NCBI RefSeq assembly: GCF_002009175.1
Contig: NZ_CP018047.1
Span: 2,480,001-2,544,000 of the forward strand
Direction: 5' to 3'
Origin: Streptomyces niveus
Lineage (GTDB): Bacteria; Actinomycetota; Actinomycetes; Streptomycetales; Streptomycetaceae
Length of the DNA: 64,000 bases
Positions within the stretch are counted from its first letter, which is position 1, and each line of letters opens with the position of its first letter. The translations under genes were made by a program, and so were the position numbers. The notes under the pieces are model-generated. The model worked only from the letters and a program-made list of their open reading frames with translations, ran no database searches and was not told where the DNA came from. This document shows, piece after piece, positions 40,816 through 50,569 of the stretch.

Positions 40816-41831
40816 TCGACCTCTCCTGTCTTCATCAGCTGACGCAGGTAGAACACGGCCACGCCGGAGAGCAGCAGGACGGTGATCAGGGCGATCGCGG
40901 TGCCCTGGCTGAAGGAGGTGGACTCGAAGGCCTTGGAGAAGGAGTAGAGGCCGAGGGTCTCGTACTCCGGTTCGGGCTTGTTGCCGCGCAGCAGCCAGAT
41001 CTGGCCGAACACGTTGAAGTCCCAGATCACCGAGAGCGTGGTGACCATGACGAAGACCGGGCGGATGACGGGCCAGGTCACGTAGCGGAAGATGCCGCGG
41101 ACGTTGGCGCCGTCGAGGGCCGCCGCCTCCTCCAGTTCCCGGGGGACCTGGGTGAGGGCCGCGTACAGGGTGATCACGACGAAGGGGACGGCGCCCCAGA
41201 CGACCAGCAGGGTGATGATCGCGAAGCCCTGCCAGGGGTCGAGGAACCAGTTGTGGCCGAGGAAGTCCTCGCCGACGACCTTGGCTATCAGGGTGTTCAG
41301 CAGGCCGTAGTCGGAGTCCGACAGCCAGCGGAAGATCGAGGCGGCGACCATCAGGGGCATCGACCAGGCGGCGATCAGCGCCGCGGTGAGGGTCAGGCGC
41401 ACCCAGGTGGAGAGCCGGGTCATCATCATGGCGACCAGCAGGCCGATGGCCATGGTGAGGCCGACACAGACGGCCATGAAGAGGACGGTGCGGCCGGTGA
41501 CGGACCAGAATTCGCTGTCACCGAGGATGTTCGTGAACTGCTCGAAGCCGACCCAGGGGGGCGACTCCCCCGTCCACAGCTCGCGCCGGCCCATGTCCTG
41601 GAAGGACATGATCACGGTCTTGGTGAGCGGGAAGGCGTAGACGGCGGCGATCGCGATGATCGCCGGGAGGATCAGCAGGAACGGGAGGAGTTCGCCCTTC
41701 TTGCGACGTCTCTTCCCGGTCGCCCTGACCGTCCCGTTCCCGGGGGTGGGCCGGCCGTCTGTCCCTTTCGGGTCACGCGGTACCGGGGGCGCCGGTGGTC
41801 CGGCGGCCTCCTGCGTGTCGGCAGCAGTCAC
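40812..41831 (-). CDS. dasB: Chitobiose/GlcNAc ABC transporter permease DasB
   Basis: A 339-residue MalF-type permease from a GTG start with GGAAGG upstream. A basic, Pro-rich N-terminus of 45 residues precedes six helices (FLLILPAIIAIAAVYAFPLT first). The EAA loop is LEEAAALDGANVRGIFRYVT. It pairs with DasC. A hairpin in the dasA-dasB gap probably lowers its expression relative to the binding protein. Confidence 0.94.
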   Translation of the reverse strand: MTAADTQEAAGPPAPPVPRDPKGTDGRPTPGNGTVRATGKRRRKKGELLPFLLILPAIIAIAAVYAFPLTKTVIMSFQDMGRRELWTGESPPWVGFEQFTNILGDSEFWSVTGRTVLFMAVCVGLTMAIGLLVAMMMTRLSTWVRLTLTAALIAAWSMPLMVAASIFRWLSDSDYGLLNTLIAKVVGEDFLGHNWFLDPWQGFAIITLLVVWGAVPFVVITLYAALTQVPRELEEAAALDGANVRGIFRYVTWPVIRPVFVMVTTLSVIWDFNVFGQIWLLRGNKPEPEYETLGLYSFSKAFESTSFSQGTAIALITVLLLSGVAVFYLRQLMKTGEVE

Positions 41832-41889
41832 GTGACTGACCTTCCGTTTCGTTCTCCGCACCGAATCCGCGCCCGAAAGGGCGGGGAGC

Positions 41890-41915
41890 GGGGGCCCGGT
41901 GGTGACCGGACCCCC
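41890..41915 (-). terminator. Attenuator hairpin between dasA and dasB
   Basis: GGGGGCCCGGT and ACCGGACCCCC, 4-nt loop, one mismatch. Partial termination here would give excess DasA, as is usual for binding proteins. Confidence 0.65.
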
Positions 41916-42029
41916 GCCCCCGCAGACCCGCCGACGGGCCTCCGGGGGCGGGGGCGCCGGAGGCCCTGGCGTTCAGGACCCTTGGGTCGGGGACTCGTGT
42001 GGCTCAGGCCCTGACCCGGGACTCCTGGG

Positions 42030-43331
42030 TCAGGACTCTTCGTTGATCAGTTCGTTGATCTTCGCGTCGGCTTCCTTCGTGGCGTCGGCCACGGAGTCAC
42101 CCTTGAGGATCGACAGGAGCATGTTCTCCAGGACCTCCTCCTTCTCGATGGAGGTCCAGCCGGGCGCGATCGGGGTGAACCACGCGTCGGGTACGGCGTT
42201 GGCGATCGGAGCGGTCTCCGGCTTCGCCTTCAGCGGCTCCAGCTGCTTCTCGTTGTTCGGGAGGATGTTCTTGCCGGCGAGAACCTCCATGGACTTCTCG
42301 CTGGTGAACATCGAGACCCAGTCCTCGGCCAGGTCCTGGACCTTGGACTTGCTGGTGATCGCCAGGTCGGAGCCGCCGATGAAGGAGGGCAGCGCCTTGC
42401 CGTTCGGGCCGGGCATTCCGGCGGTGAGGATCTTGCCCTCGAGCTTCGGGTTGCCGTTGTTCTTGCCGTCGATGACGGAGCCCGACTCCCAGCCGTTGCC
42501 GTAGATGAGGGCCGCCTTCTCGTTGGCCATCACGTTGGCGTGGTCCTGCTCGTCCTTCGTCTGGTCGGCCTTGTTGTACTTCTTGACCAGGTCGATGAAG
42601 TGCTGGATGCCCTTCTGCGCCTCGGGCGAGGAGAGCGAGGCCTTCCACTCCTTGGCACCCTCGTCGTACGTCGCGATCGCGCCGTCGTACGCGGCGACGT
42701 AGGACATGGCGGCGTACCAGTAACGGCCCGGCAGGTAGAGGCTGGAGGAGCGCTTGTCCTTCTTGCCGTTCTCCGCGGCGATCTTGTCCATCGCCGCGAG
42801 CATCTCGTCCTCGGTCTCCGGCAGCGTGTCGAGGCCGGCGCCCTTCTTGAGCATGTCCGTGTTGTAGATGGCCACACGCGCACCGGCGTAGTAGGGCACG
42901 CAGTACTGCTTGCCCTCGAAGGTGCAGGTGTCCTTCAGTCCCTGGATCCAGGTGTCCGAGTTGTCGTACTTCTTGGGATCGACCTCGGCCACGGCGCCGT
43001 TGAGGATGTACTGCATCGTCTCGGTGTTGCCGAGCTCGACGACGTCCGGGAACTTGTCGCCACCGAGGGCGGTGTCGAGCTTCTTGGCCTTGTCCGCCCA
43101 CTGCTGGTACTGGACATCGACCTTGACGTTCGGGTACTTCTCCTTGAACTGCGCGTTGACATCCTTGACCAGTTCAGGCCAGGTGCTCTGCGCGTCAACC
43201 ATCAGCCAGACGGTGACTGTGTCCTTACGGTCCTTCGGGTCCTTCGCCGAACCGCTGTCGTCCGATCCACACGCCGCGACCGAGAACATCATGCCCGCGA
43301 CGCCGATCGCCGCGATGAGCTTGCGCTTCAC
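42030..43331 (-). CDS. dasA: Chitobiose/GlcNAc-binding lipoprotein DasA
   Basis: A 433-residue extracellular sugar-binding lipoprotein. The signal KLIAAIGVAGMMFSVAACGS has the lipobox VAAC. The body is a family-1 solute-binding protein: VTVWLMVDAQSTWPELVKDV, GKFPDVVELGNTETMQYILN-like, YCVPYYAGARVAIYNTDML and LAGKNILPNNEKQLEPL. DasA binds chitobiose and links chitin use to development in S. coelicolor. GTG start with GAGGAGGGTGG upstream; two dre sites precede it. Confidence 0.95.
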   Translation of the reverse strand: MKRKLIAAIGVAGMMFSVAACGSDDSGSAKDPKDRKDTVTVWLMVDAQSTWPELVKDVNAQFKEKYPNVKVDVQYQQWADKAKKLDTALGGDKFPDVVELGNTETMQYILNGAVAEVDPKKYDNSDTWIQGLKDTCTFEGKQYCVPYYAGARVAIYNTDMLKKGAGLDTLPETEDEMLAAMDKIAAENGKKDKRSSSLYLPGRYWYAAMSYVAAYDGAIATYDEGAKEWKASLSSPEAQKGIQHFIDLVKKYNKADQTKDEQDHANVMANEKAALIYGNGWESGSVIDGKNNGNPKLEGKILTAGMPGPNGKALPSFIGGSDLAITSKSKVQDLAEDWVSMFTSEKSMEVLAGKNILPNNEKQLEPLKAKPETAPIANAVPDAWFTPIAPGWTSIEKEEVLENMLLSILKGDSVADATKEADAKINELINEES

Positions 43332-43415
43332 GCCACCCTCCTCAGGGATTCCTGCAACCCCCTCCCCACCGCGAAGACTTACGACGAGTACCACCGGGGC
43401 TGGGACCTGGTCTTT

Positions 43416-43431
43416 AATGGTTTAGACCAGT
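43416..43431. promoter_or_regulatory. DasR operator (dre), proximal site of the dasA promoter
   Basis: AATGGTTTAGACCAGT matches the dre consensus at 13 of 16 positions, 85 bp upstream of dasA. Confidence 0.85.
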
Positions 43432-43439
43432 ACGGGGAG

Positions 43440-43455
43440 CTTGGCCTAGACCTTT
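43440..43455. promoter_or_regulatory. DasR operator (dre), second site in the dasA-dasR region
   Basis: CTTGGCCTAGACCTTT matches at 11 of 16 positions, 24 bp (about two helical turns) from the first site. Paired dre sites are also reported at dasA of S. coelicolor. Confidence 0.7.
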
Positions 43456-43476
43456 AGGGGTGTCAAGGGTGTATAA

Positions 43477-44376
<900 letters not shown>

Positions 44377-44390
44377 CACCCGCCGGCCGA

Positions 44391-44406
44391 CCGCCGATAT
44401 CGGCGG
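44391..44406. repeat. Perfect 16 bp palindrome after dasR
   Basis: CCGCCGATATCGGCGG, 15 bp downstream of the dasR stop. It has no loop, so it is more an operator-like dyad than a terminator; it may relate to the cstA promoter. Confidence 0.5.
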
Positions 44407-44563
44407 AAGCCCACGTCAAAGGGCATGTTCGGGAACCGACGCAGGAGTACGGAACGCACACCGTTGCCGTACCGATATGCGGACGGGGGGTGACGCGTGC
44501 CGAAAAGGTCCCCTAGATTTCCTGCGAGTTTCAGCAGGTGATCCAGTGAGGGGACGACTCGCC

Positions 44564-46768
44564 ATGCCAGAGCCGGCACAGCCAAGTTCCGCACCGAAAT
44601 CGTCCGGGCGTCTCACGCCGAAGTCGATCGTCATATGGGCGCTCGTCGCTCTGGTGGGCGCGGTCGCCTGGGGTGTCCTCGCGCTGTCGCGCGGTGAGGA
44701 GATCTCCGCGGCCTGGATGCTGGCCGCGGCACTCGGTTCGTACGCGATCGCCTACCGCTTCTACTCCAGATTCATCGCCCGGCGGGTCCTGAAGGTCGAC
44801 AAGACACGGGCCACCCCCGCCGAACGCCTCGACAACGGTGTCGACTTCCACCCCACCGACCGGCGCGTGCTCTTCGGCCACCACTTCGCGGCCGTCGCGG
44901 GCGCGGGACCGCTCGTCGGACCGGTGCTGGCCGCGCAGATGGGCTATCTGCCGGGCACGATCTGGATCGTCGCGGGTGTCATCTTCGCGGGCGCGGTCCA
45001 GGACATGGTCACGCTGTTCTTCTCCACGCGCCGCGACGGCCGTTCGCTCGGCCAGATCGCCCGTGACGAGATAGGCCCGTTCGGCGGCGCCGCCGCGCTC
45101 ATCGCGGTCTTCCTCATCATGATCATCCTGCTGGCGGTGCTGGCACTGGTCATCGTCAACGCGCTCGCCGACTCGCCGTGGGGTGTCTTCTCCATCGCGA
45201 TGACCATCCCGATCGCGCTCTTCATGGGCGTGTATCTGCGGGTGATGCGGCCGGGCAAGGTCAGCGAGGTCTCGCTCATCGGCGTGGCGCTGCTGCTGCT
45301 CGCGATCGTGGCCGGCGGCTGGGTCGCCGAGTCCTCGCTCGCCGACACCTTCACCCTGGAGGCCGGCACGCTGGTCATCTGGATGATCGTGTACGGCTTC
45401 CTCGCGTCCGTACTGCCCGTCTGGATGCTGCTGGCGCCGCGCGACTATCTGTCGACCTTCATGAAGGTCGGCACGATCGCGCTGCTGGCGATCGGTGTGG
45501 TCGTCGCGATGCCGACGATGAAGATGGACGCGGTCACGGAGTTCGCGAGCCGCGGTGACGGTCCGGTCTTCGCCGGATCGATGTTCCCGTTCGTGTTCAT
45601 CACGATCGCGTGCGGCGCGCTGTCCGGTTTCCACTCACTCATCTCCTCGGGCACCACGCCGAAGATGGTGCAGAAGGAGACCCAGATCCGGATGATCGGG
45701 TACGGCGCGATGCTCACCGAGTCGTTCGTCGCGATCATGGCGATGATCACGGCGTGCATCATCGACCCGGGTCTGTACTTCGCGATCAACTCCCCCGCCG
45801 GAGTCATCGGCGGCACGGTCGAATCCGCCTCCCAGGCGGTCGCCAACCTCGGCTTCACGATCTCGCCCGACCAACTCGCCCAGGCGGCGAAGGACGTCGA
45901 AGAGGCGAGCCTGCTCTCCCGCACCGGCGGCGCGCCGACCTTCGCGCTCGGAATGGCGGAGATCTTCTCGTCCGTCATCGGCGGCGCGGGGATGAAGGCG
46001 TTCTGGTACCACTTCGCGATCATGTTCGAGGCGCTGTTCATCCTGACGACGGTGGACGCCGGTACGCGCGTCGGCCGCTTCATGCTCCAGGACATGCTCG
46101 GCAACGTGTACAAGCCGATGCGCCAGGTCAGCTGGAAGCCGGGTGTCTGGTTCGCCAGCGCCGTGGTCGTCGGCGCGTGGGGCTACTTCCTCTGGGTCGG
46201 CGTGCACGACCCGCTGGGCGGCATCAACCAGCTCTTCCCGCTGTTCGGCATCGCGAACCAGCTCCTGGCGGCGGTCGCGCTCGCCGTGTGCACGACGCTG
46301 CTGGTGAAGTCCGGACGGCTCAAATGGGCCTGGGTGACGGCTGTTCCGCTGGCCTGGGACGCGGCGGTCACGCTCACCGCGAGCTGGCAGAAGATCTTCT
46401 CCGAGGACCCGAAGGTCGGCTTCTTCAAGCAGCGCGAGGTCTACCAGACGGGCATCGACAACGGCGAGGTGATCCCGCCGGCGAAGTCGATGGACGACAT
46501 GCACACGGTCGTCACCAACTCCACGGTGGACGGTGTGCTCTGCGCACTGTTCGCGATCCTGATCATCGTGGTCATCGTGGACGCGGGACGGGTCTGCTAC
46601 AAGGCGATCCGGCACCCGGAGAGCGTGAAGCTCTCGGAGACGCCGTACGTGAAGTCGGAACTGGTCGCACCGGCGGGCATGTTCGCGACGAAGGAGGAGA
46701 AGGCGGAACTGGCGGCGGCGGAGACGAAGACGTCCGCCGGGGCGGGTGCCGGGACGGGCTCGTCATGA
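44564..46768 (+). CDS. cstA: Carbon starvation protein CstA (pyruvate/peptide transporter family)
   Basis: A 734-residue membrane protein with about 17-18 helices, e.g. SIVIWALVALVGAVAWGVLA and the conserved HHFAAVAGAGPLVGPVLAAQ, GTIWIVAGVIFAGAVQDM, ACGALSGFHSLISSGTTPKM and FEALFILTTVDAGTRVGRF. CstA/BtsT proteins take up pyruvate or peptides under carbon limitation. The C-terminal tail is cytoplasmic and Ala/Lys/Glu-rich. ATG 44564 is preferred; a GTG at 44546 is possible. It is coupled to a YbdD gene by a 4 bp overlap. Confidence 0.94.
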   Translation: MPEPAQPSSAPKSSGRLTPKSIVIWALVALVGAVAWGVLALSRGEEISAAWMLAAALGSYAIAYRFYSRFIARRVLKVDKTRATPAERLDNGVDFHPTDRRVLFGHHFAAVAGAGPLVGPVLAAQMGYLPGTIWIVAGVIFAGAVQDMVTLFFSTRRDGRSLGQIARDEIGPFGGAAALIAVFLIMIILLAVLALVIVNALADSPWGVFSIAMTIPIALFMGVYLRVMRPGKVSEVSLIGVALLLLAIVAGGWVAESSLADTFTLEAGTLVIWMIVYGFLASVLPVWMLLAPRDYLSTFMKVGTIALLAIGVVVAMPTMKMDAVTEFASRGDGPVFAGSMFPFVFITIACGALSGFHSLISSGTTPKMVQKETQIRMIGYGAMLTESFVAIMAMITACIIDPGLYFAINSPAGVIGGTVESASQAVANLGFTISPDQLAQAAKDVEEASLLSRTGGAPTFALGMAEIFSSVIGGAGMKAFWYHFAIMFEALFILTTVDAGTRVGRFMLQDMLGNVYKPMRQVSWKPGVWFASAVVVGAWGYFLWVGVHDPLGGINQLFPLFGIANQLLAAVALAVCTTLLVKSGRLKWAWVTAVPLAWDAAVTLTASWQKIFSEDPKVGFFKQREVYQTGIDNGEVIPPAKSMDDMHTVVTNSTVDGVLCALFAILIIVVIVDAGRVCYKAIRHPESVKLSETPYVKSELVAPAGMFATKEEKAELAAAETKTSAGAGAGTGSS

Positions 46769-46971
46769 CCTCCGCGGCGAAGGTGCGCCACGCGGTGGGC
46801 CGGATCCGCTGGTACGTACGGGAGTTGACGGGGGAGTCGGCGTACGACCACTACGTGGCCCACACCCGCGCCTGCGACCCGACGGCGCAGCCGATGACGC
46901 GCCGCGCCTTCGAACGCGAGCGGATGGACGCACGCGAGGCGGACCCGAGGGAAGGGTTCCGCTGCTGCTGA
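46765..46971 (+). CDS. YbdD/YjiX family small protein
   Basis: A 68-residue basic protein (VGRIRWYVRELTGESAYDHY and PMTRRAFERERMDAREAD) ending in two Cys residues. YbdD/YjiX proteins are always encoded with CstA/BtsT transporters and appear necessary for transport. The ATG overlaps the cstA stop (ATGA). Confidence 0.93.
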   Translation: MTSAAKVRHAVGRIRWYVRELTGESAYDHYVAHTRACDPTAQPMTRRAFERERMDAREADPREGFRCC

Positions 46972-46978
46972 GCGGTTC

Positions 46979-47017
46979 GAAGGGCCGCCGTTCCCCTGCG
47001 GGGAGCGGCGGCCCTTC
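46979..47017. terminator. Terminator between the cstA operon and the small minus-strand gene
   Basis: GAAGGGCCGCCG (46979-46990) pairs with CGGCGGCCCTTC (47006-47017), extended inside by TCCCC/GGGGA. Confidence 0.88.
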
Positions 47018-47032
47018 GCCGTACGGGGTGGG

Positions 47033-47176
47033 TCAGCGCACCCAGTCCTTGAGCTGCTCGGTCTCCAACGTGATGCCCACGGGGTCCGGCAGAACGACCG
47101 TCTTGCCGAACGGCACGGTGCGGGCGCTCTCGTCGAAGTCGTCGGTTTCCACATGGACTCGGTCGGTGGTGGCCAT
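47033..47176 (-). CDS. Very small conserved-looking protein
   Basis: A 47-residue acidic protein (MATTDRVHVETDDFDESART, then VPFGKTVVLPDPVGITLETE). It has a GAGGGGG ribosome site, a terminator behind it and coding-type codon bias. I do not recognise a family. It could extend upstream to 47251, but the longer start lacks a ribosome site. Confidence 0.5.
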   Translation of the reverse strand: MATTDRVHVETDDFDESARTVPFGKTVVLPDPVGITLETEQLKDWVR

Positions 47177-47260
47177 CCGGCTGGACCCCCTCACGTCGCG
47201 CTCAACGCTAGCGGCGCCCTCCGACAACCCGCTGTCGTAGCCGTGTCGCACACTTCAAGG

Positions 47261-47788
47261 ATGGATCAGACGACACGGCCGAAGGCCGACTTCACGATCA
47301 GGGCGGCCGAAGCCGCCGAACACGCCGCACTCGGTGAGATCACCGCGCGGGCCTATCTGGACGACGGGCTGCTCGACTTCGGGGAGGACGACCCGTATCT
47401 GAAGACGCTGCGGGACGTCGCGGCACGGGCCGACGGCGGCGAGGTGCTCGTGGCCGTCGGGGCGGACGGGGAGCTTCTCGGCGGGGTCACCTACGCGGCC
47501 GGCGGGTCCGTGTGGGCCGATGTGGCCGAGGACGGCGAGGCGGAGTTCCGGATGCTGGCCGTCGCGTCCGCCGGCCGGGGGCGGGGAGTCGGCGCGGCGC
47601 TCGTGCGGGCGTGTGTGGAGCGCGCGCGAGCCACCGAAGGGTGCCTGCGGGTGCGGCTGTCCACCCGCCAGTCGATGGCGGCGGCCCACCGGATATACGA
47701 GCGGCTGGGCTTCGTACGGACGCCGGAGCGGGACTGGGCGCCCTATCCCGAGCTCCCGCCGCTGCTCACCTACAGCCTGGAAATCTAA
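47261..47788 (+). CDS. GNAT-family N-acetyltransferase
   Basis: A 175-residue acetyl-CoA-dependent acyltransferase. FTIRAAEAAEHAALGEITAR starts the fold; EAEFRMLAVASAGRGRGVGA, then ALVRACVERA, carries the Q/RxxGxG/A acetyl-CoA loop; MAAAHRIYERLGFVRTPERD ends it. The substrate is unknown. It stands alone ahead of the nrdAB control region. Confidence 0.9.
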   Translation: MDQTTRPKADFTIRAAEAAEHAALGEITARAYLDDGLLDFGEDDPYLKTLRDVAARADGGEVLVAVGADGELLGGVTYAAGGSVWADVAEDGEAEFRMLAVASAGRGRGVGAALVRACVERARATEGCLRVRLSTRQSMAAAHRIYERLGFVRTPERDWAPYPELPPLLTYSLEI

Positions 47789-47828
47789 GGCTTTCAGGGC
47801 CGTTTCAGGGCAAGGCGAAACACCCGTG

Positions 47829-47876
47829 ACACAACATGTGGGGGGTGCCGCTCCCAACGAGCCCCACATGTATGCT
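47829..47876 (+). promoter_or_regulatory. Tandem NrdR boxes overlapping the nrdA promoter
   Basis: Box 1 ACACAACATGTGGGGG (47829-47844) and box 2 GCCCCACATGTATGCT (47861-47876); their centres are 32 bp apart, about three helical turns, which is the spacing typical for NrdR. The boxes mirror each other as ACATGTGGGG...CCCCACATGT. A TATGCT -10-like hexamer lies in box 2. Confidence 0.75.
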
Positions 47877-47879
47877 CAA

Positions 47880-48000
47880 GTCTGCTGTCGCCGCAGGAGA
47901 ATCCGGTGGAAATCCGGAACTGTCCCGCAACGGTGTGCTGTGGTGCGCTTTGCCGTGCCCGCGAGTCCGAGCACCTGCCGACGGCGCATCCGGCTCGACC
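47880..48000 (+). promoter_or_regulatory. Cobalamin (AdoCbl) riboswitch in the nrdA leader
   Basis: The leader carries conserved B12-aptamer pieces in order: GCCGCAGGAGAATCCGGTGG, AAATCCGGAACTGTCCCGCA, ACGGTG and the B12 box GAGTCCGAGCACCTGCCG (47962-47980). In S. coelicolor such a riboswitch shuts off the oxygen-dependent class I enzyme when cobalamin allows the class II enzyme to work. The boundaries are approximate; the remaining 140 nt to the start codon contain the expression platform. Confidence 0.92.
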
Positions 48001-48142
48001 GATCCGGGTGCCGAGACGTCCGGGCCCCGAGGCAGGGTCGGTGGACGCCGCGCCGCGCGCCGCCCGTCTCCGGGACGGCGTACGCGGGCGTGCGCCGCCG
48101 TGCCCTCCCCGAGGCCCAGAGCCGAGCGAGGGAGAGCACCAC

Positions 48143-50569
48143 GTGACCATCGCGCCAGCCGATCCGGCTTCAGCGATCTCCGAGCGGGGACGGAACACGG
48201 CCGCAGCGGCCGGCGGACCGGCCGACGGACCCGGGACGAGCCTTCTGCGGCTCCTGACCGACCTCACCGCCGACCTCGCCGACACCGACCCCGGCCGGGT
48301 CGCCGCCGCCGCGCTCCGTGGCCGCAACGCCGCCTCGGACGAGGCCGAATTGCGTGAACTCGCCACCGAGGCCGCCGCCGGGCTCATCTCCGAGGACCCC
48401 GCGTACTCCCGTCTCGCCGCCCGCCTGCTCACCCGCACCATCGCGGACGAGGCCGCCGGCCAGGGCGCCGTCTCGTTCTCCTCCTCGGTCGCCGTGGGCC
48501 ACGCGGAGGGCCTGATCGCCGACCGTACGGCCGCGTTCGTCACCCGCCACGCCGCCCGCCTCGACGCGCTGATCGACCCCGCCGCCGACGACCGCTTCGG
48601 CTACTTCGGTCTGCGCACCCTCTTCAGCCGCTATCTGCTCCGGCACCCGATCACCCGCGATGTCATCGAGACGCCGCAGTACTTCATGCTGCGCGTCGCG
48701 TCCGGGCTGGCCAAGGACGACTCCCCGGCCGCCATGGACGAAGTCGCCGCGCTGTACGGCCTGATGAGCCGGCTCGACTACCTCCCCTCCTCCCCCACGC
48801 TCTTCAACTCCGGCACCCGGCACCCCCAGATGTCCTCCTGCTATCTGCTGGACTCCCCGCTGGACGAGCTGGACTCCATCTACGACCGCTACCACCAGGT
48901 GGCCCGCCTGTCGAAGCACGCGGGCGGCATCGGCCTCTCGTACTCCCGTATCCGCGCCCGCGGTTCGCTGATCCGCGGCACGAACGGGCACTCCAACGGC
49001 ATCGTGCCGTTCCTGCGGACGCTGGACTCCTCCGTCGCCGCCGTGAACCAGGGCGGCCGGCGCAAGGGCGCGGCCTGCGTCTACCTGGAGACGTGGCACG
49101 CGGACATCGAGGAGTTCCTGGAGCTGCGCGACAACACCGGTGAGGAGGCCCGCCGTACGCACAATCTGAACCTCGCGCACTGGATCCCCGACGAGTTCAT
49201 GCGCCGGGTCGACGCGGACGGCGACTGGTCGCTCTTCTCGCCCTCCGACGTGCCCGAGCTGGTCGACCTGTGGGGCGACGACTTCGACGCCGCGTACCGC
49301 GCGGCCGAGGCGGCGGGCAAGGCCCGCAGGACCATCCCGGCGCGTGAGCTGTACGGCCGCATGATGCGGACCCTCGCGCAGACCGGCAACGGCTGGATGA
49401 CCTTCAAGGACGCGTCGAACCGTACGGCGAACCAGACCGCCGAGCCCGGCTCCGTCGTGCACTCCTCGAATCTCTGCACCGAGATCCTGGAGGTCACGGA
49501 CGACGGCGAGACGGCCGTCTGCAACCTCGGCTCCGTCAACATCGGCGCGTTCGTGACCGAGAGCGGCGAGCTGGACTGGGAGCGGCTGGATGACAGCGTC
49601 CGCACCGCCGTGACCTTCCTCGACCGGGTCGTGGACATCAACTTCTACCCGACCGAGCAGGCCGGCCGCTCCAACGCCAAGTGGCGCCCCGTGGGCCTTG
49701 GTGTGATGGGCCTCCAGGACGTCTTCTTCAAGAAGAGGCTGCCGTTCGACTCCGCCGAGGCCGCGGCGCTCTCCACCCGTATCGCCGAGCGGATCATGCT
49801 CGCCGCGTACGAGGCGTCCTGCGACCTCGCCGAGCGCGAGGGCCCGCTGCCGGCCTGGTCGAAGACCCGCGCCGCACGCGGCGTGCTGCACCCGGACCAC
49901 TACGACGTCACGCTCAACTGGCCCGAGCGGTGGGACGCGCTGCGGGCGCGCGTCGCGAAGACCGGTATGCGCAACTCCCTGCTGCTCGCCATCGCGCCGA
50001 CGGCCACCATCGCCTCGATCGCGGGCGTCTACGAGTGCATCGAGCCGCAGGTCTCCAACCTCTTCAAGCGCGAGACGCTGTCGGGCGAGTTCCTTCAGGT
50101 CAACGCCTATCTGGTGGCCGAGCTGAAGAAACTCGGTGTGTGGGACGCGCAGTCCCGCGAGGCGCTGCGCGAGTCCAACGGCTCGGTGGCGGGCTTCGGC
50201 TGGATCCCGGCCGAGGTGCGCGAGCTGTACCGCACGGCGTGGGAGATCCCGCAGCGCGGCCTGATCGACATGGCGGCGGCGCGCACGCCGTTCCTCGACC
50301 AGAGCCAGTCACTGAACCTGTTCCTGGAAACGCCGACCATCGGGAAGCTCAGCTCGATGTACGCGTACGCCTGGAAGAAGGGCCTCAAGACCACGTACTA
50401 CCTGCGGTCGCGCCCGGCGACGCGGATCGCCCGCGCGGCGAAGTCGCAGCCGGTGGCCGCCGCCGCGCCCGTACCCACACCCGTACCCGTTCCCGCACAG
50501 ATGGCGCCGGACGCCGACGCCGTCGCCTGCTCCCTGGAAAACCCCGAGTCCTGCGAGGCCTGCCAGTAA
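48143..50569 (+). CDS. nrdA: Class Ia ribonucleotide reductase, large subunit
   Basis: An 808-residue R1 protein that makes dNDPs. Active-site Cys residues are visible in QMSSCYLLDSPLDELDS, SNLCTEILEV (thiyl radical) and AVCNLGSVNIG; SPTLFNSGTRHPQ and the C-terminal YYLRSRPATR fit the family. The tail ends CSLENPESCEACQ with the shuttle cysteines. The N-terminal 100 residues do not show a clear ATP cone. GTG 48143 follows AGGGAGAG. It overlaps nrdB by one base. No nrdS-like gene lies in front, unlike what I recall for S. coelicolor. Confidence 0.94.
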   Translation: MTIAPADPASAISERGRNTAAAAGGPADGPGTSLLRLLTDLTADLADTDPGRVAAAALRGRNAASDEAELRELATEAAAGLISEDPAYSRLAARLLTRTIADEAAGQGAVSFSSSVAVGHAEGLIADRTAAFVTRHAARLDALIDPAADDRFGYFGLRTLFSRYLLRHPITRDVIETPQYFMLRVASGLAKDDSPAAMDEVAALYGLMSRLDYLPSSPTLFNSGTRHPQMSSCYLLDSPLDELDSIYDRYHQVARLSKHAGGIGLSYSRIRARGSLIRGTNGHSNGIVPFLRTLDSSVAAVNQGGRRKGAACVYLETWHADIEEFLELRDNTGEEARRTHNLNLAHWIPDEFMRRVDADGDWSLFSPSDVPELVDLWGDDFDAAYRAAEAAGKARRTIPARELYGRMMRTLAQTGNGWMTFKDASNRTANQTAEPGSVVHSSNLCTEILEVTDDGETAVCNLGSVNIGAFVTESGELDWERLDDSVRTAVTFLDRVVDINFYPTEQAGRSNAKWRPVGLGVMGLQDVFFKKRLPFDSAEAAALSTRIAERIMLAAYEASCDLAEREGPLPAWSKTRAARGVLHPDHYDVTLNWPERWDALRARVAKTGMRNSLLLAIAPTATIASIAGVYECIEPQVSNLFKRETLSGEFLQVNAYLVAELKKLGVWDAQSREALRESNGSVAGFGWIPAEVRELYRTAWEIPQRGLIDMAAARTPFLDQSQSLNLFLETPTIGKLSSMYAYAWKKGLKTTYYLRSRPATRIARAAKSQPVAAAAPVPTPVPVPAQMAPDADAVACSLENPESCEACQ

